Origin: Gammaproteobacteria bacterium
GTDB taxonomy: Bacteria > Pseudomonadota > Gammaproteobacteria > JAABTG01
Reading direction: 5' to 3'
DNA: 64,000 nt
NCBI GenBank assembly: GCA_034522055.1
Contig: JAXHLS010000006.1
Location: forward strand, 1,212,790 to 1,276,789
Shown one piece after another: positions 36,868-46,051 of the stretch. Within the stretch, counting starts at the first letter, position 1, and each line of letters starts with the position of its first letter. Made by a program: the position numbers and the translations under genes. The notes beneath the pieces were generated by a model. The model did no database searches, had not been told where the DNA came from, and saw nothing but the letters and a program-made list of their open reading frames with translations.

Positions 36868-38689
36868 ATGTCCCGTATCTCCATGCCCCATCCCGGGGCC
36901 TTCTCGCCCTCCCGGCGCCGCTTCGTCACCGGGCTCGCCGCCGGCGGCGCCCTGCTCGGCCTCGGCATCAACCCGGCCACCGGCCGTGCCGCCGCCACCC
37001 CGCCCGGCCGCCAGCAGGCGCTCTCGGGCACCCGTTTCGACCTCACCTACAGCCCCACCCCCATCAACCTCACGGGCGCTGAGCGCCAGGCCACCGCCAT
37101 CAACGGCACGGTGCCCGCCCCCGTGCTGCGCTGGCGCGAGGGCGACACGGTGACGCTGAAGGTCACCAACCACCTCGCCGAGGACACCTCCATCCACTGG
37201 CACGGCCTCATCCTGCCGAGCGCCCAGGACGGGGTGCCCCACATCAGCGACGGCTTCAAGGGCATTCCCCCGGGGGAGTCCTTCACCTACCGATTCCCGG
37301 TGAAGCAATCGGGCACCTACTGGTATCACAGCCACTCCGGCTTCCAGGAGCAGACCGGGGCCTACGGCGCCATCATCATCGACCCCGCGGGCCCCGAACC
37401 CTTCGCCTACGACCGCGACTACGCCCTGGTGCTGTCGGACTGGAGCGACGAGGATCCCAACCACATCTACGCCACCCTCAAGAAGCTCTCCCACTACTAC
37501 AACTTCCGCGAGCGCACCATCTTCGATGCCCTGGCGGAGATCCGTGACAAGGGCTGGGCCGGTTACCGCGCCGAGCGCGACATGTGGGACACCATGCGCA
37601 TGTCCGACCGCGACATCTCCGATGTCACCGGCTACACCTATACCTTCCTCATGAACGGCGTCACCCCCGCCGAGGGCTGGAAGGGCCTGTTCCGCCGGGG
37701 CGAACGGGTGCGCCTGCGCATCATCAATGCCGCCGCCATGACCTTCTTCGACCTGCGGATCCCGGGCCTCGACATGACGGTGGTGGCGGCCGACGGCCAG
37801 AACATCGAGCCCGTGACGGTGGACGAGCTGCGCCTCGGCGTGGCCGAGACCTATGACGTCATCGTCAGACCGCAGGACGACCGGCCCTATACCGTGTTCG
37901 CCCAGGCCATCGACCGCTCGGGCTACGCCCGCGGCACCCTCACGCCGGACCTGGCCCTGGCGGGCGAGGTGCCGGAGATGGACCCGGCACCCATCCTCAC
38001 CCATGGCGACATGGGCATGGACATGGCGGCCATGGGCCATGCCGGCCACGATATGGGTGGGATGGACCACTCGGGCCATGACATGGGCGGCATGGACCAC
38101 TCGGGCCATGACATGGGCGGCATGGAAGCCAGGCCCACCATCGGCTCGGGCACGGCCGGCTACGGCAGCAGCCGCCCCGTGGTCCACGCCGATACCGAGC
38201 ACGGCCCCCACATCGACATGCGCGCCGACGCCCCCCAATACCGGCTGGACGACCCCGGCGTAGGCCTGCGGGACAACGGCCGCCGGGTGCTCACCTACGC
38301 CGACCTGTTCAATATCGGCGCCACCCCCGACCCCCGGGGGCCGGGGCGGGAGATCGACCTCCACCTCACGGGCAACATGAGCCGCTACATGTGGTCCATG
38401 AACGGCATCAAGTTCGCCGATGCCGAACCCCTGGGGCTCAAATTCGGCGAGCGGGTGCGCATCAACCTCATCAACGACACCATGATGAACCATCCCATGC
38501 ATCTGCACGGCATGTGGAGCGACCTGGAGACGGGGCCCCGGGCGCATCCCCCGCAAGCACACCGTCATCGTCCAGCCCGGCGCGCGCATCAGCTACCTCG
38601 TCACCGCCGACGCCATGGGCGGCTGGGCCTATCACTGCCACCTGCTCTACCACATGCCGGGGATGTTCCGGAAAGTGGTGGTGAGCTGA
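36868..38689 (+). pseudogene. copA: Copper-resistance multicopper oxidase CopA, frameshifted near its end
   Basis: The protein starts with a Tat signal (SRRRFVTGLAAGG) and has cupredoxin copper ligands HWHGLI, YWYHSHSGFQEQ, Met/His-rich repeats (HDMGGMDHSG, about residues 390-420) and NHPMHLHGM. After MWSDLETG the frame derails: a surplus base in the G/C run 38531-38542 sends it into a frame without the final copper site. The lost end (RIPRKHT ... AYHCHLLYHMPGMF) is intact in the next frame and stops at 38687-38689. The shifted frame has no stop and runs in phase into copB. Either a recent mutation or a base error in the sequence. Confidence 0.85.
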
Positions 38690-38694
38690 GGAGA

Positions 38695-39399
38695 ATGGAT
38701 ATGAAAAGAACCCTGATTGCCCTTGGCACCCTCGTCCTGGCCACCAACGTCTCCGCCGCCGGCGGCGACGACCCCGTGCTGGCCAAGGTCATGATCGACC
38801 GCTTCGAGAAGCAGTACACCGGCGGCGACGACCCCCTGATGCTCGAGGCCGATGTGTGGATCGGTCGCGACCTCCACAAGCTGTGGTTCAAGACCGAGGT
38901 GGAACGGGTGGGCGGCGAGACCGAGGAGGCCGAGATCCAAGCCCTCTACAGCCGCGCCATCGCCCCCTACTGGGACCTCCAGGTGGGCTGGCGCCACGAC
39001 GCCATGCCCAAGCCCGAGCGGGACTGGCTGGCCATAGGCTTCAACGGCCTGGCCCCCTACTGGTTCGAGGTCGACGCCGCCGCCTTCATCGGTGGGAATG
39101 GCCAGGTGGCGGCCCGCCTGGAAGCGGAATACGAGTGGCTGTTCACCCAGAAGCTGGTGCTGTCGCCGGAGCTGGAGGTGAACCTCCACGGTAAGGACGA
39201 CCGCGCCACGGGCGTCGGCTCAGGTCTTTCCGATCTGGAACTCGGCCTGCGCCTGCGCTACGAGATCGTGCGGGAATTCGCCCCCTACATCGGCGTCAAC
39301 TGGACCAAGAAGTTCGGCGACACCGCCGACTTCGCCCGCAACCACGGCGAAGACACCAGCGACGCCCAGGTGGTGGTGGGCTTCCGGGCCTGGTTCTGA
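38695..39399 (+). CDS. copB: Copper-resistance outer-membrane protein CopB
   Basis: The 234-residue protein (ATG 38695 or 38701) has a signal peptide (MKRTLIALGTLVLATNVSA) and the CopB beta-barrel pattern: WIGRDLHKLWFKTEVER, APYWDLQVGWRHD and a C-terminal aromatic end VVVGFRAWF, typical of outer-membrane insertion. The N-terminal His/Met repeats of the longest CopBs are missing. It follows copA with a GAGGAG site. Confidence 0.88.
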   Translation: MDMKRTLIALGTLVLATNVSAAGGDDPVLAKVMIDRFEKQYTGGDDPLMLEADVWIGRDLHKLWFKTEVERVGGETEEAEIQALYSRAIAPYWDLQVGWRHDAMPKPERDWLAIGFNGLAPYWFEVDAAAFIGGNGQVAARLEAEYEWLFTQKLVLSPELEVNLHGKDDRATGVGSGLSDLELGLRLRYEIVREFAPYIGVNWTKKFGDTADFARNHGEDTSDAQVVVGFRAWF

Positions 39400-39410
39400 G
39401 GAGGCATGTC

Positions 39411-39617
39411 GTGAGACCCATAACACCCCTGGCACTGGCCGCCATATCCGCCGGCCTCGCCCTAACCTTGCGCCACACCACGGCCGCCGAGGTGGTGGTC
39501 TACAAGAACTCCACCTGCGGCGGCTGCAGCAAGTGAGCGGAGCAGCTTGGGGCCAACGGCTTTTCCGTCGACATCCTGGGCCGGAATGGCGGACTTAAGG
39601 TATACGCGCGGCGCTGA
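39411..39617 (+). pseudogene. DUF411 (CopG-like) copper protein, nonsense-mutated and truncated
   Basis: A GTG at 39411 with GAGGAG upstream opens a signal peptide, then VVVYKNSTCGGCSK, the DUF411 metal-site start. The next codon is TGA where the family has Trp. Beyond it AEQLGANGFSVDIL continues in the same frame, then similarity ends. So one stop and a lost C-terminal half make it dead. It is the fourth gene of the copper operon. Confidence 0.75.
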
Positions 39618-39692
39618 AGACGTACCCGCACTGGGCTAGTGCCATAAGGCCGCGCAGCGGATTGGCGGTCACCCGACGCGGCTTGTCAGGCT

Positions 39693-40013
39693 TTACTTTT
39701 TCGGGAGCTTGCCACGAGCAGCAAGAACAGAACGGCAAAGCAACTGTTCGCCGCGCATGACATAAAGCATATAGACGCGCGAATCCTCTTCCCGATAAAA
39801 GATGCGGCATGGCGGCTCGACGATTTGTCTGTAACGCCATCCCTTGAGTTCCTGGGGCTTGGAGCCGCTCTTGGGATGATCGGCAAGCTGATCCACATGG
39901 CGAAAGACGCTTTGAACCAAAGTTCTTGCTGCGTCTGGGTTATCCAGAGCAATATAGTCCGCAATGGCATCCAGATCGCTAAGTGCGGGCTCGGTCCAAA
40001 TTATTTCAGCCAT
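39693..40013 (-). CDS. RelE/ParE-type toxin
   Basis: The 106-residue protein has the RelE/ParE fold pattern: IIWTEPALSDLDAIADYIA at the start, a middle GWRYRQIVEPPCRIFYRE and VYMLYVMRGEQLL near the end. It overlaps the upstream antitoxin gene by 13 bases. Toxins of this fold cleave mRNA on ribosomes or poison gyrase; the sequence does not settle which. Confidence 0.87.
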   Translation of the reverse strand: MAEIIWTEPALSDLDAIADYIALDNPDAARTLVQSVFRHVDQLADHPKSGSKPQELKGWRYRQIVEPPCRIFYREEDSRVYMLYVMRGEQLLCRSVLAARGKLPKK

Positions 40014-40258
40014 CGATTCATGCGCTTCCTTGCCTGCGCATGAGTGAGGGTTCGTCCATCCTCGATGGCTTTCTCCCCTCGTGCTATCCCCTCAAGCAGT
40101 CTCATCCTGTGTTGCAAAGCTTCGTATGTTTCGACATCCACCAGGTAGGCGCTCGGAACGCCATGCTGCGTGATAAGAATGGGCTCCCTGCTCCTTTCGA
40201 GCTCGGAAAGCAGTTCGGTGGCCTGACGCTTTAGAGTTGTGACGAGTTCAGTTCTCAT
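40001..40258 (-). CDS. Phd/YefM-family antitoxin
   Basis: The 85-residue protein starts MRTELVTTLKRQATELLSEL with EPILITQHGVPSAYLVDVE, the Phd/YefM DNA-binding fold, then a charged tail. I chose ATG 40258 because it begins the conserved domain; the frame is open upstream through the intergenic region. It forms an antitoxin-first pair with the RelE/ParE-type gene. Confidence 0.87.
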   Translation of the reverse strand: MRTELVTTLKRQATELLSELERSREPILITQHGVPSAYLVDVETYEALQHRMRLLEGIARGEKAIEDGRTLTHAQARKRMNRWLK

Positions 40259-40443
40259 GAAAGTGATACTATAGTGGCACTTTCTGTTCGGCAAGCCCTG
40301 ATTCAGCTTTGCGCGGGGACGGCGGCTACCCGGCGCCCTCCGGTGAATACAAAGACCGGGCGGGACCTCCAGGTTCTGCGCCACCTTCCGTCTTGGCGAG
40401 AGACTATTGTTTCTTGGTTTGTGCTTGTCTCGACTATAACCCC

Positions 40444-40467
40444 GGTATACTCCTACTGAGTATTACC
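40444..40467. promoter_or_regulatory. Imperfect palindrome upstream of the second AbrB/PIN pair
   Basis: The arms GGTATACTC (40444-40452) and GAGTATTACC (40458-40467) flank CTACT, 14 bases before the ATG at 40482. TATACT inside the left arm resembles a -10 box, so binding here would block transcription. A likely autoregulatory operator of the VapB-like protein. Confidence 0.45.
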
Positions 40468-40481
40468 TTGAGGGTCATATT

Positions 40482-40730
40482 ATGGAAACCACCTCGGTCA
40501 CCAGCAAGGGCCAGGTAACGATTCCCCAGGCGATCAGGCGAAAGTTGGGCATCCGCAAGGGCAGTAAGGTGGAATTCACTATTGTGGGAGACCACGTGCG
40601 GTTGCACTTGGTGAGCACCCCTGCGGAGGTCGAGGAAAGCGGCTTCGGTATGCTCAAGAGTAAGAAGGCTGCCGTCGCTGCCGATCTCGATCCGGCCACA
40701 CTGCTGAAAAGGGGATCGTCCGGTCCGTGA
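40482..40730 (+). CDS. AbrB/MazE-type antitoxin (VapB-like)
   Basis: The 82-residue protein begins METTSVTSKGQVTIPQAIRR, a textbook AbrB swapped-hairpin start (KGQVTIP), with IRKGSKVEF and a toxin-binding tail. Its TGA overlaps the GTG of the PIN gene. It would repress the pair at the upstream palindrome. Confidence 0.88.
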   Translation: METTSVTSKGQVTIPQAIRRKLGIRKGSKVEFTIVGDHVRLHLVSTPAEVEESGFGMLKSKKAAVAADLDPATLLKRGSSGP

Positions 40731-41143
40731 ATGGATTGGACACCAACATCCTGGCTCGCTACTACATCCAAGACCGCGCCGATACCGAGGCATCGAAGCA
40801 GCACCAGGCGGCGCGCGGGCTCATCGAGGCGGGTGATCCGCTCATGGTCTGCAAGACCGTGCTGCTCGAGTTCGAGTGGGTGATGCGCGGGTACTACGGC
40901 TTCGAAAGGGAAGAGATCCTCCCCGTATTCCGGCACCTTCTCTCCCTCGCTCACATAAGAATCGAAGATCGGTCGGAGGTCGAACAAGCGGTGGACAACT
41001 ATGCCATCGGCTTCGACCTGGCGGATGCACTGCACCATGCGAGCTATGGGTCCTGCGCGAAGATGGCCAGCTTCGATGACAGAAAGTTTGCCAAAAGGGC
41101 ACAACGCAACGGATTGACACCACCCGTTTTTATTCCCAGGTGA
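40727..41143 (+). CDS. PIN-domain toxin (VapC-like)
   Basis: The 138-residue protein (GTG start, four-base GTGA overlap with the antitoxin) has MNGLDTNILARYYIQD, the mid-chain Glu region in VLLEFEWVM, and DLADALHH with ASFDDRKFAKRA, the PIN acidic set. Apparently intact. Its last codons overlap a fragment of a thioredoxin-like gene, which suggests that this block inserted there. Confidence 0.87.
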   Translation: MNGLDTNILARYYIQDRADTEASKQHQAARGLIEAGDPLMVCKTVLLEFEWVMRGYYGFEREEILPVFRHLLSLAHIRIEDRSEVEQAVDNYAIGFDLADALHHASYGSCAKMASFDDRKFAKRAQRNGLTPPVFIPR

Positions 41144-41361
41144 CACGGTACTGCAAACCCATCCACACCCTCATCGAGGAGGCCGCCAGGGCCGGCAATA
41201 TCGATATCGAGAAGGTGGAGGACATCGCCGCCATCATGGGCTACGGCGTCATGTCCACCCCCGGCGTCGTCATCGATGGCACCGTGGTCCATGCCGGTGG
41301 TGTGCCGAATCGCAAGGCCGTGGAAGGCTGGCTCGCCGGCCACAGCGGCGGTCACAACTGA
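41140..41361 (+). pseudogene. Thioredoxin-like (MTH895 type) C-terminal fragment
   Basis: The 73-residue frame reads YCKPIHTLIEEAARAGNID, VEDIAAIMGYGVMSTPGVVI and DGTVVHAGGVPNRKAV, the body of small glutaredoxin-like thioredoxins. The N-terminal strand and the first Cys of the CxxC site are missing; only the second Cys is left. The frame before it belongs to the VapC gene, so the 5' part was lost when the toxin-antitoxin block arrived. Probably not functional. Confidence 0.7.
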
Positions 41362-41399
41362 CCGTCGCAGCAAACAACGAGGGGCGGTATCCTGCTCCC

Positions 41400-41777
41400 A
41401 TGACAAGAGCCACAGGCAAGACGGCGCCCCGCCTGCGCATCCTGTTGGGTGAGGCCATCGCCATCGGACCCGGCAAGGCGCAGTTGCTGGAGGCCATCGC
41501 CGAGACCGGCTCCATCTCGGCGGCGGCACGGCGTATGGGGATGTCCTACCGCCGTGCCTGGCTGCTGGTGGACACCATGAACCAGTGTTTTCATGCGCCG
41601 CTGGTGGCAACCACCCAGGGGGGCAAAGGCGGTGGCGGGGCGCAGATCACCGAGCTGGGACAGGAGGTACTGCGTCGTTACCGGGCCATGGAGCACACCG
41701 CCACCGAGGCGGTCGCCGTCCAGATGGCGGAACTGAGCCAACTGCTCGCCCCGCACCCGCCTGATGATCCCCATTGA
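41400..41777 (+). CDS. ModE N-terminal-type molybdate regulator
   Basis: The 125-residue winged-helix protein has the ModE DNA-binding pattern: GPGKAQLLEAIAETGSISAA, ARRMGMSYRRAWLLVDTMN and GGAQITELGQEVL. The C-terminal Mop/TOBE pair that senses molybdate in E. coli ModE is absent, so this is a one-domain form. It lies directly upstream of modABC and two ModE-like boxes, which it presumably binds. Confidence 0.87.
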   Translation: MTRATGKTAPRLRILLGEAIAIGPGKAQLLEAIAETGSISAAARRMGMSYRRAWLLVDTMNQCFHAPLVATTQGGKGGGGAQITELGQEVLRRYRAMEHTATEAVAVQMAELSQLLAPHPPDDPH

Positions 41778-41809
41778 CGCGCAATCACTTCCCGCGTTAG
41801 TCTGCCGTA

Positions 41810-41835
41810 CGCTATATCGAGTCGGATATATCGAT
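41810..41835. promoter_or_regulatory. ModE-like box 1
   Basis: The arms CGCTATAT (41810-41817) and ATATATCG (41826-41833) are eight bases apart and nearly palindromic. The E. coli ModE site has the same arms and spacing (CGCTATAT-N8-ATATAACG). It lies about 145 bases before the modA start. Confidence 0.75.
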
Positions 41836-41942
41836 CTTGTCGGTATGGCGACAATCGCGGCTGTTCACGCTTGGGCCGACGTGCGGGAACACGGGGCCGC
41901 CAGAGCGACCCCGATCGCTGGTGCACGCCCTACTTTAGCCCT

Positions 41943-41966
41943 CGTTATATCGAGCGACGCATATCG
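41943..41966. promoter_or_regulatory. ModE-like box 2
   Basis: CGTTATAT (41943-41950) and GCATATCG (41959-41966), with the same eight-base spacer, form a weaker second site. It ends at the AAGGAG Shine-Dalgarno of modA, a position suited to repression. The gap 41778-41978 holds nothing else clear. Confidence 0.65.
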
Positions 41967-41978
41967 AAGGAGTTACCA

Positions 41979-42758
41979 TTGAAGCCACTTGTCCGTCTGT
42001 TCCCCCTGGCCCTGCTGCCCCTGCTGGCACTGCTGCTGGCACGTCCGGCCTTGGCCGAGATCCTCACCGTGGCCGCGGCCTCCGATCTCAAGTTCGCCAT
42101 GGCCGAGGTGGTGGAGCAGTTTCGCACCGACCGGCCGAAAGATAGGATCGACGTGATCTATGGCTCAAGCGGCAAGTTCTTTACCCAGATCGCCAACGGT
42201 GCCCCCTTCGACATGTACTTCTCGGCGGACATCGCCTACCCGCGCCAGCTGGAGAAGCAGGGGCTGACATCAGGCACGGTCCGTCCCTATGCCTTCGGCC
42301 GCATCGTACTGTGGAGCCTCGACCCCGAGTTGGCCGCAACGCCCATGAAGGAGCTGCCGTGGGCGCCGCTGCGCCGCTTCGCCATCGCCAATCCGCGCCA
42401 CGCCCCTTACGGCATGCGCGCCCAGGAGGCGCTGGAAGATCAAGGCGTTTGGGCCGCCCTGCAGCCGCGACTGGTACTGGGCGAGAATATCGCCCATACC
42501 GCGCAGTTCATCGACTCCGGCGCGGCCGAGGCCGGTATCGTCGCCCTGGCGCTGGTGCTCTCGCCAACCCTCAAGGACAAGGGGGCGTGGACCCTGATCC
42601 CCGCCGGGTGGCACGCACCGCTGGAACAGGGTTTCGTGATCACCGCCCGCGCCGCCGACAATGCCCTGGCCGCGGCCTTCGCCGACTACATGACCAGTGA
42701 AGCGGCACGGGTCATCATGCGCCGCTATGGCTTCGTGCTGCCTGGCGAAGAGAAGTAG
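41979..42758 (+). CDS. modA: Molybdate ABC transporter substrate-binding protein ModA
   Basis: The 259-residue protein has a signal peptide (LFPLALLPLLALLLARPALA) and a ModA body: ILTVAAASDLKFAMAEVVEQ, YGSSGKFFTQIANGAPFDMY and FSADIAYPRQLEKQGL, which form the oxyanion pocket. I chose a TTG start at 41979 because AAGGAG lies six bases before it and the signal peptide begins there; an in-frame ATG at 41871 would run through box 2. It binds molybdate or tungstate in the periplasm. Confidence 0.92.
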   Translation: MKPLVRLFPLALLPLLALLLARPALAEILTVAAASDLKFAMAEVVEQFRTDRPKDRIDVIYGSSGKFFTQIANGAPFDMYFSADIAYPRQLEKQGLTSGTVRPYAFGRIVLWSLDPELAATPMKELPWAPLRRFAIANPRHAPYGMRAQEALEDQGVWAALQPRLVLGENIAHTAQFIDSGAAEAGIVALALVLSPTLKDKGAWTLIPAGWHAPLEQGFVITARAADNALAAAFADYMTSEAARVIMRRYGFVLPGEEK

Positions 42759-42764
42759 CGGGCG

Positions 42765-43438
42765 ATGTCCGGCGCTGACTGGCTCGCGCTGATCACCACC
42801 CTCCAGCTCTCGGCGGTAACCACCGTGGTGTTGCTGCTCCTCGGCACCCCACTGGCCTGGTGGCTGGCGCGCACCCGCCGACGCCTGGCGGTGGCGGTGG
42901 AGGCGGTGGTGGCGCTGCCCCTGGTGCTGCCGCCCACGGTACTGGGCTTCTATATGCTGGTCGCCCTGGGGCCGCACGGCCCCATAGGCGGCGTGCTGCA
43001 GGCCCTGGGACTGCATCATCTTGCCTTCACCTTCACCGGTCTGGTGTTGGCCTCCACCCTCTACTCGCTACCCTTCATGGTGCAGCCGCTCAAAGACGCC
43101 TTCGCCGCCGTCGGCCCGCGCATGCTCGACGCCGCCGCCACCCTGCGCGCCGGTCCCTGGGACCGCTTTTTCCACGTCGTGGTGCCGCTCGCACGGCGCG
43201 GTTTTCTCACCGCCATCACCCTCACCTTCGCCCACACCGTCGGCGAGTTCGGCGTGGTGCTGATGGTGGGCGGCAATATCCCGGGCGAGACCCGCGTGCT
43301 GTCGATCGCCATCTATGACCACGCCGAGGCGATGGACTACGCCAGCGCCCACCTGTTGGCCGGCGGCCTTTTGGTCGCCTCCTTCCTGATGCTATTCACC
43401 GTCTATTTGCTGAACCGACGCTACGCGCTGGTGCATGT

Positions 43439-43442
<4 letters not shown>
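42765..43442 (+). CDS. modB: Molybdate ABC transporter permease ModB
   Basis: The 225-residue membrane protein has about five hydrophobic segments and the permease EAA loop (DAAATLRAGPWDRFFHVVVP). Typical features include LPLVLPPTVLGFYML and HTVGEFGVVLMVGGNIPG. It lies six bases after modA and overlaps modC by four bases. It forms the channel of the molybdate importer. Confidence 0.94.
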
Positions 43443-44518
<1,076 letters not shown>

Positions 44519-44530
44519 AGGTGATGGCCA

Positions 44531-44580
44531 CGGGGCGCAAACGCCCCGCTCACCACCCGCCGCTCTGGTGACAGCGGCGG
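44531..44580. terminator. Two hairpins between convergent modC and the sigma-54 regulator
   Basis: CGGGGCG-CAAA-CGCCCCG (44531-44548) and CCGCCGCT-N8-AGCGGCGG (44557-44580) form strong GC stems in the gap between convergent genes. They probably end transcription from both sides, though T-tracts are weak. Confidence 0.6.
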
Positions 44581-44626
44581 CATGAGGCCGCATAAACACC
44601 ATGAGTGTGGCGTCGATGCGCGGGTC

Positions 44627-45988
44627 TCATGCTTCGCCCAGCATGGATTCGCCGCGTTCGATACCCAGCCGGTTCATGCGCTCCCACAGGTTCTTGCGCG
44701 AGATGCCCAGCATGCGCGCCGCCTCGGCCACCCTGCCGCCACAGTGCCCCAAGGCCAGGCGCAGATACCACTGCTCGCACTCCGACAAGTGGTCCCGCAG
44801 GCACTTGGCGCCGTCTTCGGCCGGAGGTTCCAGCCCGGCCGCGCCGATGCCTTCGAAGCTCTCCGCCTCGAGTATTCCGGTCTCGTTGAAGATGGCGGCG
44901 CGTTCCACTGTCTGGCGTAACTCCCTCACGTTGCCCGGCCAGGATTGGGCCTCGAGATAGCTGACGGCACTCGGTGCCAGGAGGCAACGGTGGCCGCTGT
45001 CCCGGGCGAAGGCGTCGAGAAACTGCCGGGCGAACCAGGCGATATCACCAGAACGCCGGCGCAGCGGCGGGATCTCGAGCCTGACGGTGCTGATGCGAAA
45101 ATACAGGTCCTCGCGGAAGGCGCCCTCCGCCACCAGTGCGGACAGATCCTTGTTGGTGGCCCACACCAGGTTCGCCGCCGCCGGGATATCCCGCGTACCC
45201 CCCACCCGGCGCACCGTCTTCTCCTGGGTGGCCCGCAACAACTTGGCCTGCATGGACAGCGGCATGTCTCCCACCTCGTCGAGGAACAGGGTGCCGTTAC
45301 CGGCCTGCTCGAAATAACCGGGACGATCACCGATTGCCCCGGTATAGGCCCCTCGATCCACGCCGAAGAGTTCCGCCTCCATGAGGTCCCGCGGTATCGC
45401 GGCACAGTTGAGGGCCACGAAGGGCAACCGGCCCTCGGGGTCCCGCAGGCGGTGGAGTTCGCGGGCGGCATACTCCTTGCCCACCCCCGACTCGCCGGTA
45501 ATCAGCACGGGCACGTCGTGGCCGGCGATCCGTCTCAAGACACGCTCGACCTCACCCATGGCCATGGATACACCCAACCGTCTGCCGCCCGCACCTTGCC
45601 CCCCCGGCTGAAACAGGCCGGGACAGCTCCGTCTCAACTTGGAAACCAGCTCCTCGGGCTCGAAGGGCTTGGTGATGTAATCCCGTGCACCCGCCTTCAG
45701 CAGATCCACGGCCTGGTCGATGGTCCCGTAGCCGGTGATGAAAACGGTGGGCGGCAACGGGCTATCGCCCTCGAGCAACTCACGATACAAGTCGCCGCCA
45801 TCGCCGTCGGGCAGCCGAATGTCGCTGACCAGGGCGCAGTAGTCCCGCTCCTGCAGCGCCGCACGCGCCTCGGCGGCCGTGCGATACCAGTCACAGGGAA
45901 GCTGCTCCAGCTCGAAATACTGGGCCAGGGATTCGCCCATGAAGACATCATCTTCGACCAGGCAGATCCCACTCGTTTGTGTTTGCAC
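44627..45988 (-). CDS. Sigma-54-dependent response regulator (NtrC family)
   Basis: The 453-residue protein has a receiver domain (about 5-120, phospho-Asp in LVSDIRLPDGDG), an AAA+ domain (about 140-370) with ITGESGVGKE (Walker A), the sigma-54 contact loop GAYTGA and LFLDEVGDMP, and a C-terminal Fis-type helix-turn-helix (about 410-445, AEAARMLGISRKNLWERM). It activates sigma-54 promoters from upstream sites. Gene order HK then RR after a PhnD-like gene, all divergent from the molybdoenzyme operon, makes that operon its likely target. Confidence 0.94.
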   Translation of the reverse strand: MQTQTSGICLVEDDVFMGESLAQYFELEQLPCDWYRTAAEARAALQERDYCALVSDIRLPDGDGGDLYRELLEGDSPLPPTVFITGYGTIDQAVDLLKAGARDYITKPFEPEELVSKLRRSCPGLFQPGGQGAGGRRLGVSMAMGEVERVLRRIAGHDVPVLITGESGVGKEYAARELHRLRDPEGRLPFVALNCAAIPRDLMEAELFGVDRGAYTGAIGDRPGYFEQAGNGTLFLDEVGDMPLSMQAKLLRATQEKTVRRVGGTRDIPAAANLVWATNKDLSALVAEGAFREDLYFRISTVRLEIPPLRRRSGDIAWFARQFLDAFARDSGHRCLLAPSAVSYLEAQSWPGNVRELRQTVERAAIFNETGILEAESFEGIGAAGLEPPAEDGAKCLRDHLSECEQWYLRLALGHCGGRVAEAARMLGISRKNLWERMNRLGIERGESMLGEA

Positions 45989-46051
45989 TCATCTCCTCCT
46001 TATGGTTATTGATTGCGTACAGCAGACACCCGCAACCCCTGGCCCATCTCT

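Noticed and set aside
36289-39399. A single 1036-codon protein over copL, copA and copB
   Set aside because: The first 190 codons are an out-of-frame reading of the CopL-like gene; the rest results from the copA frameshift. Treated as separate genes.
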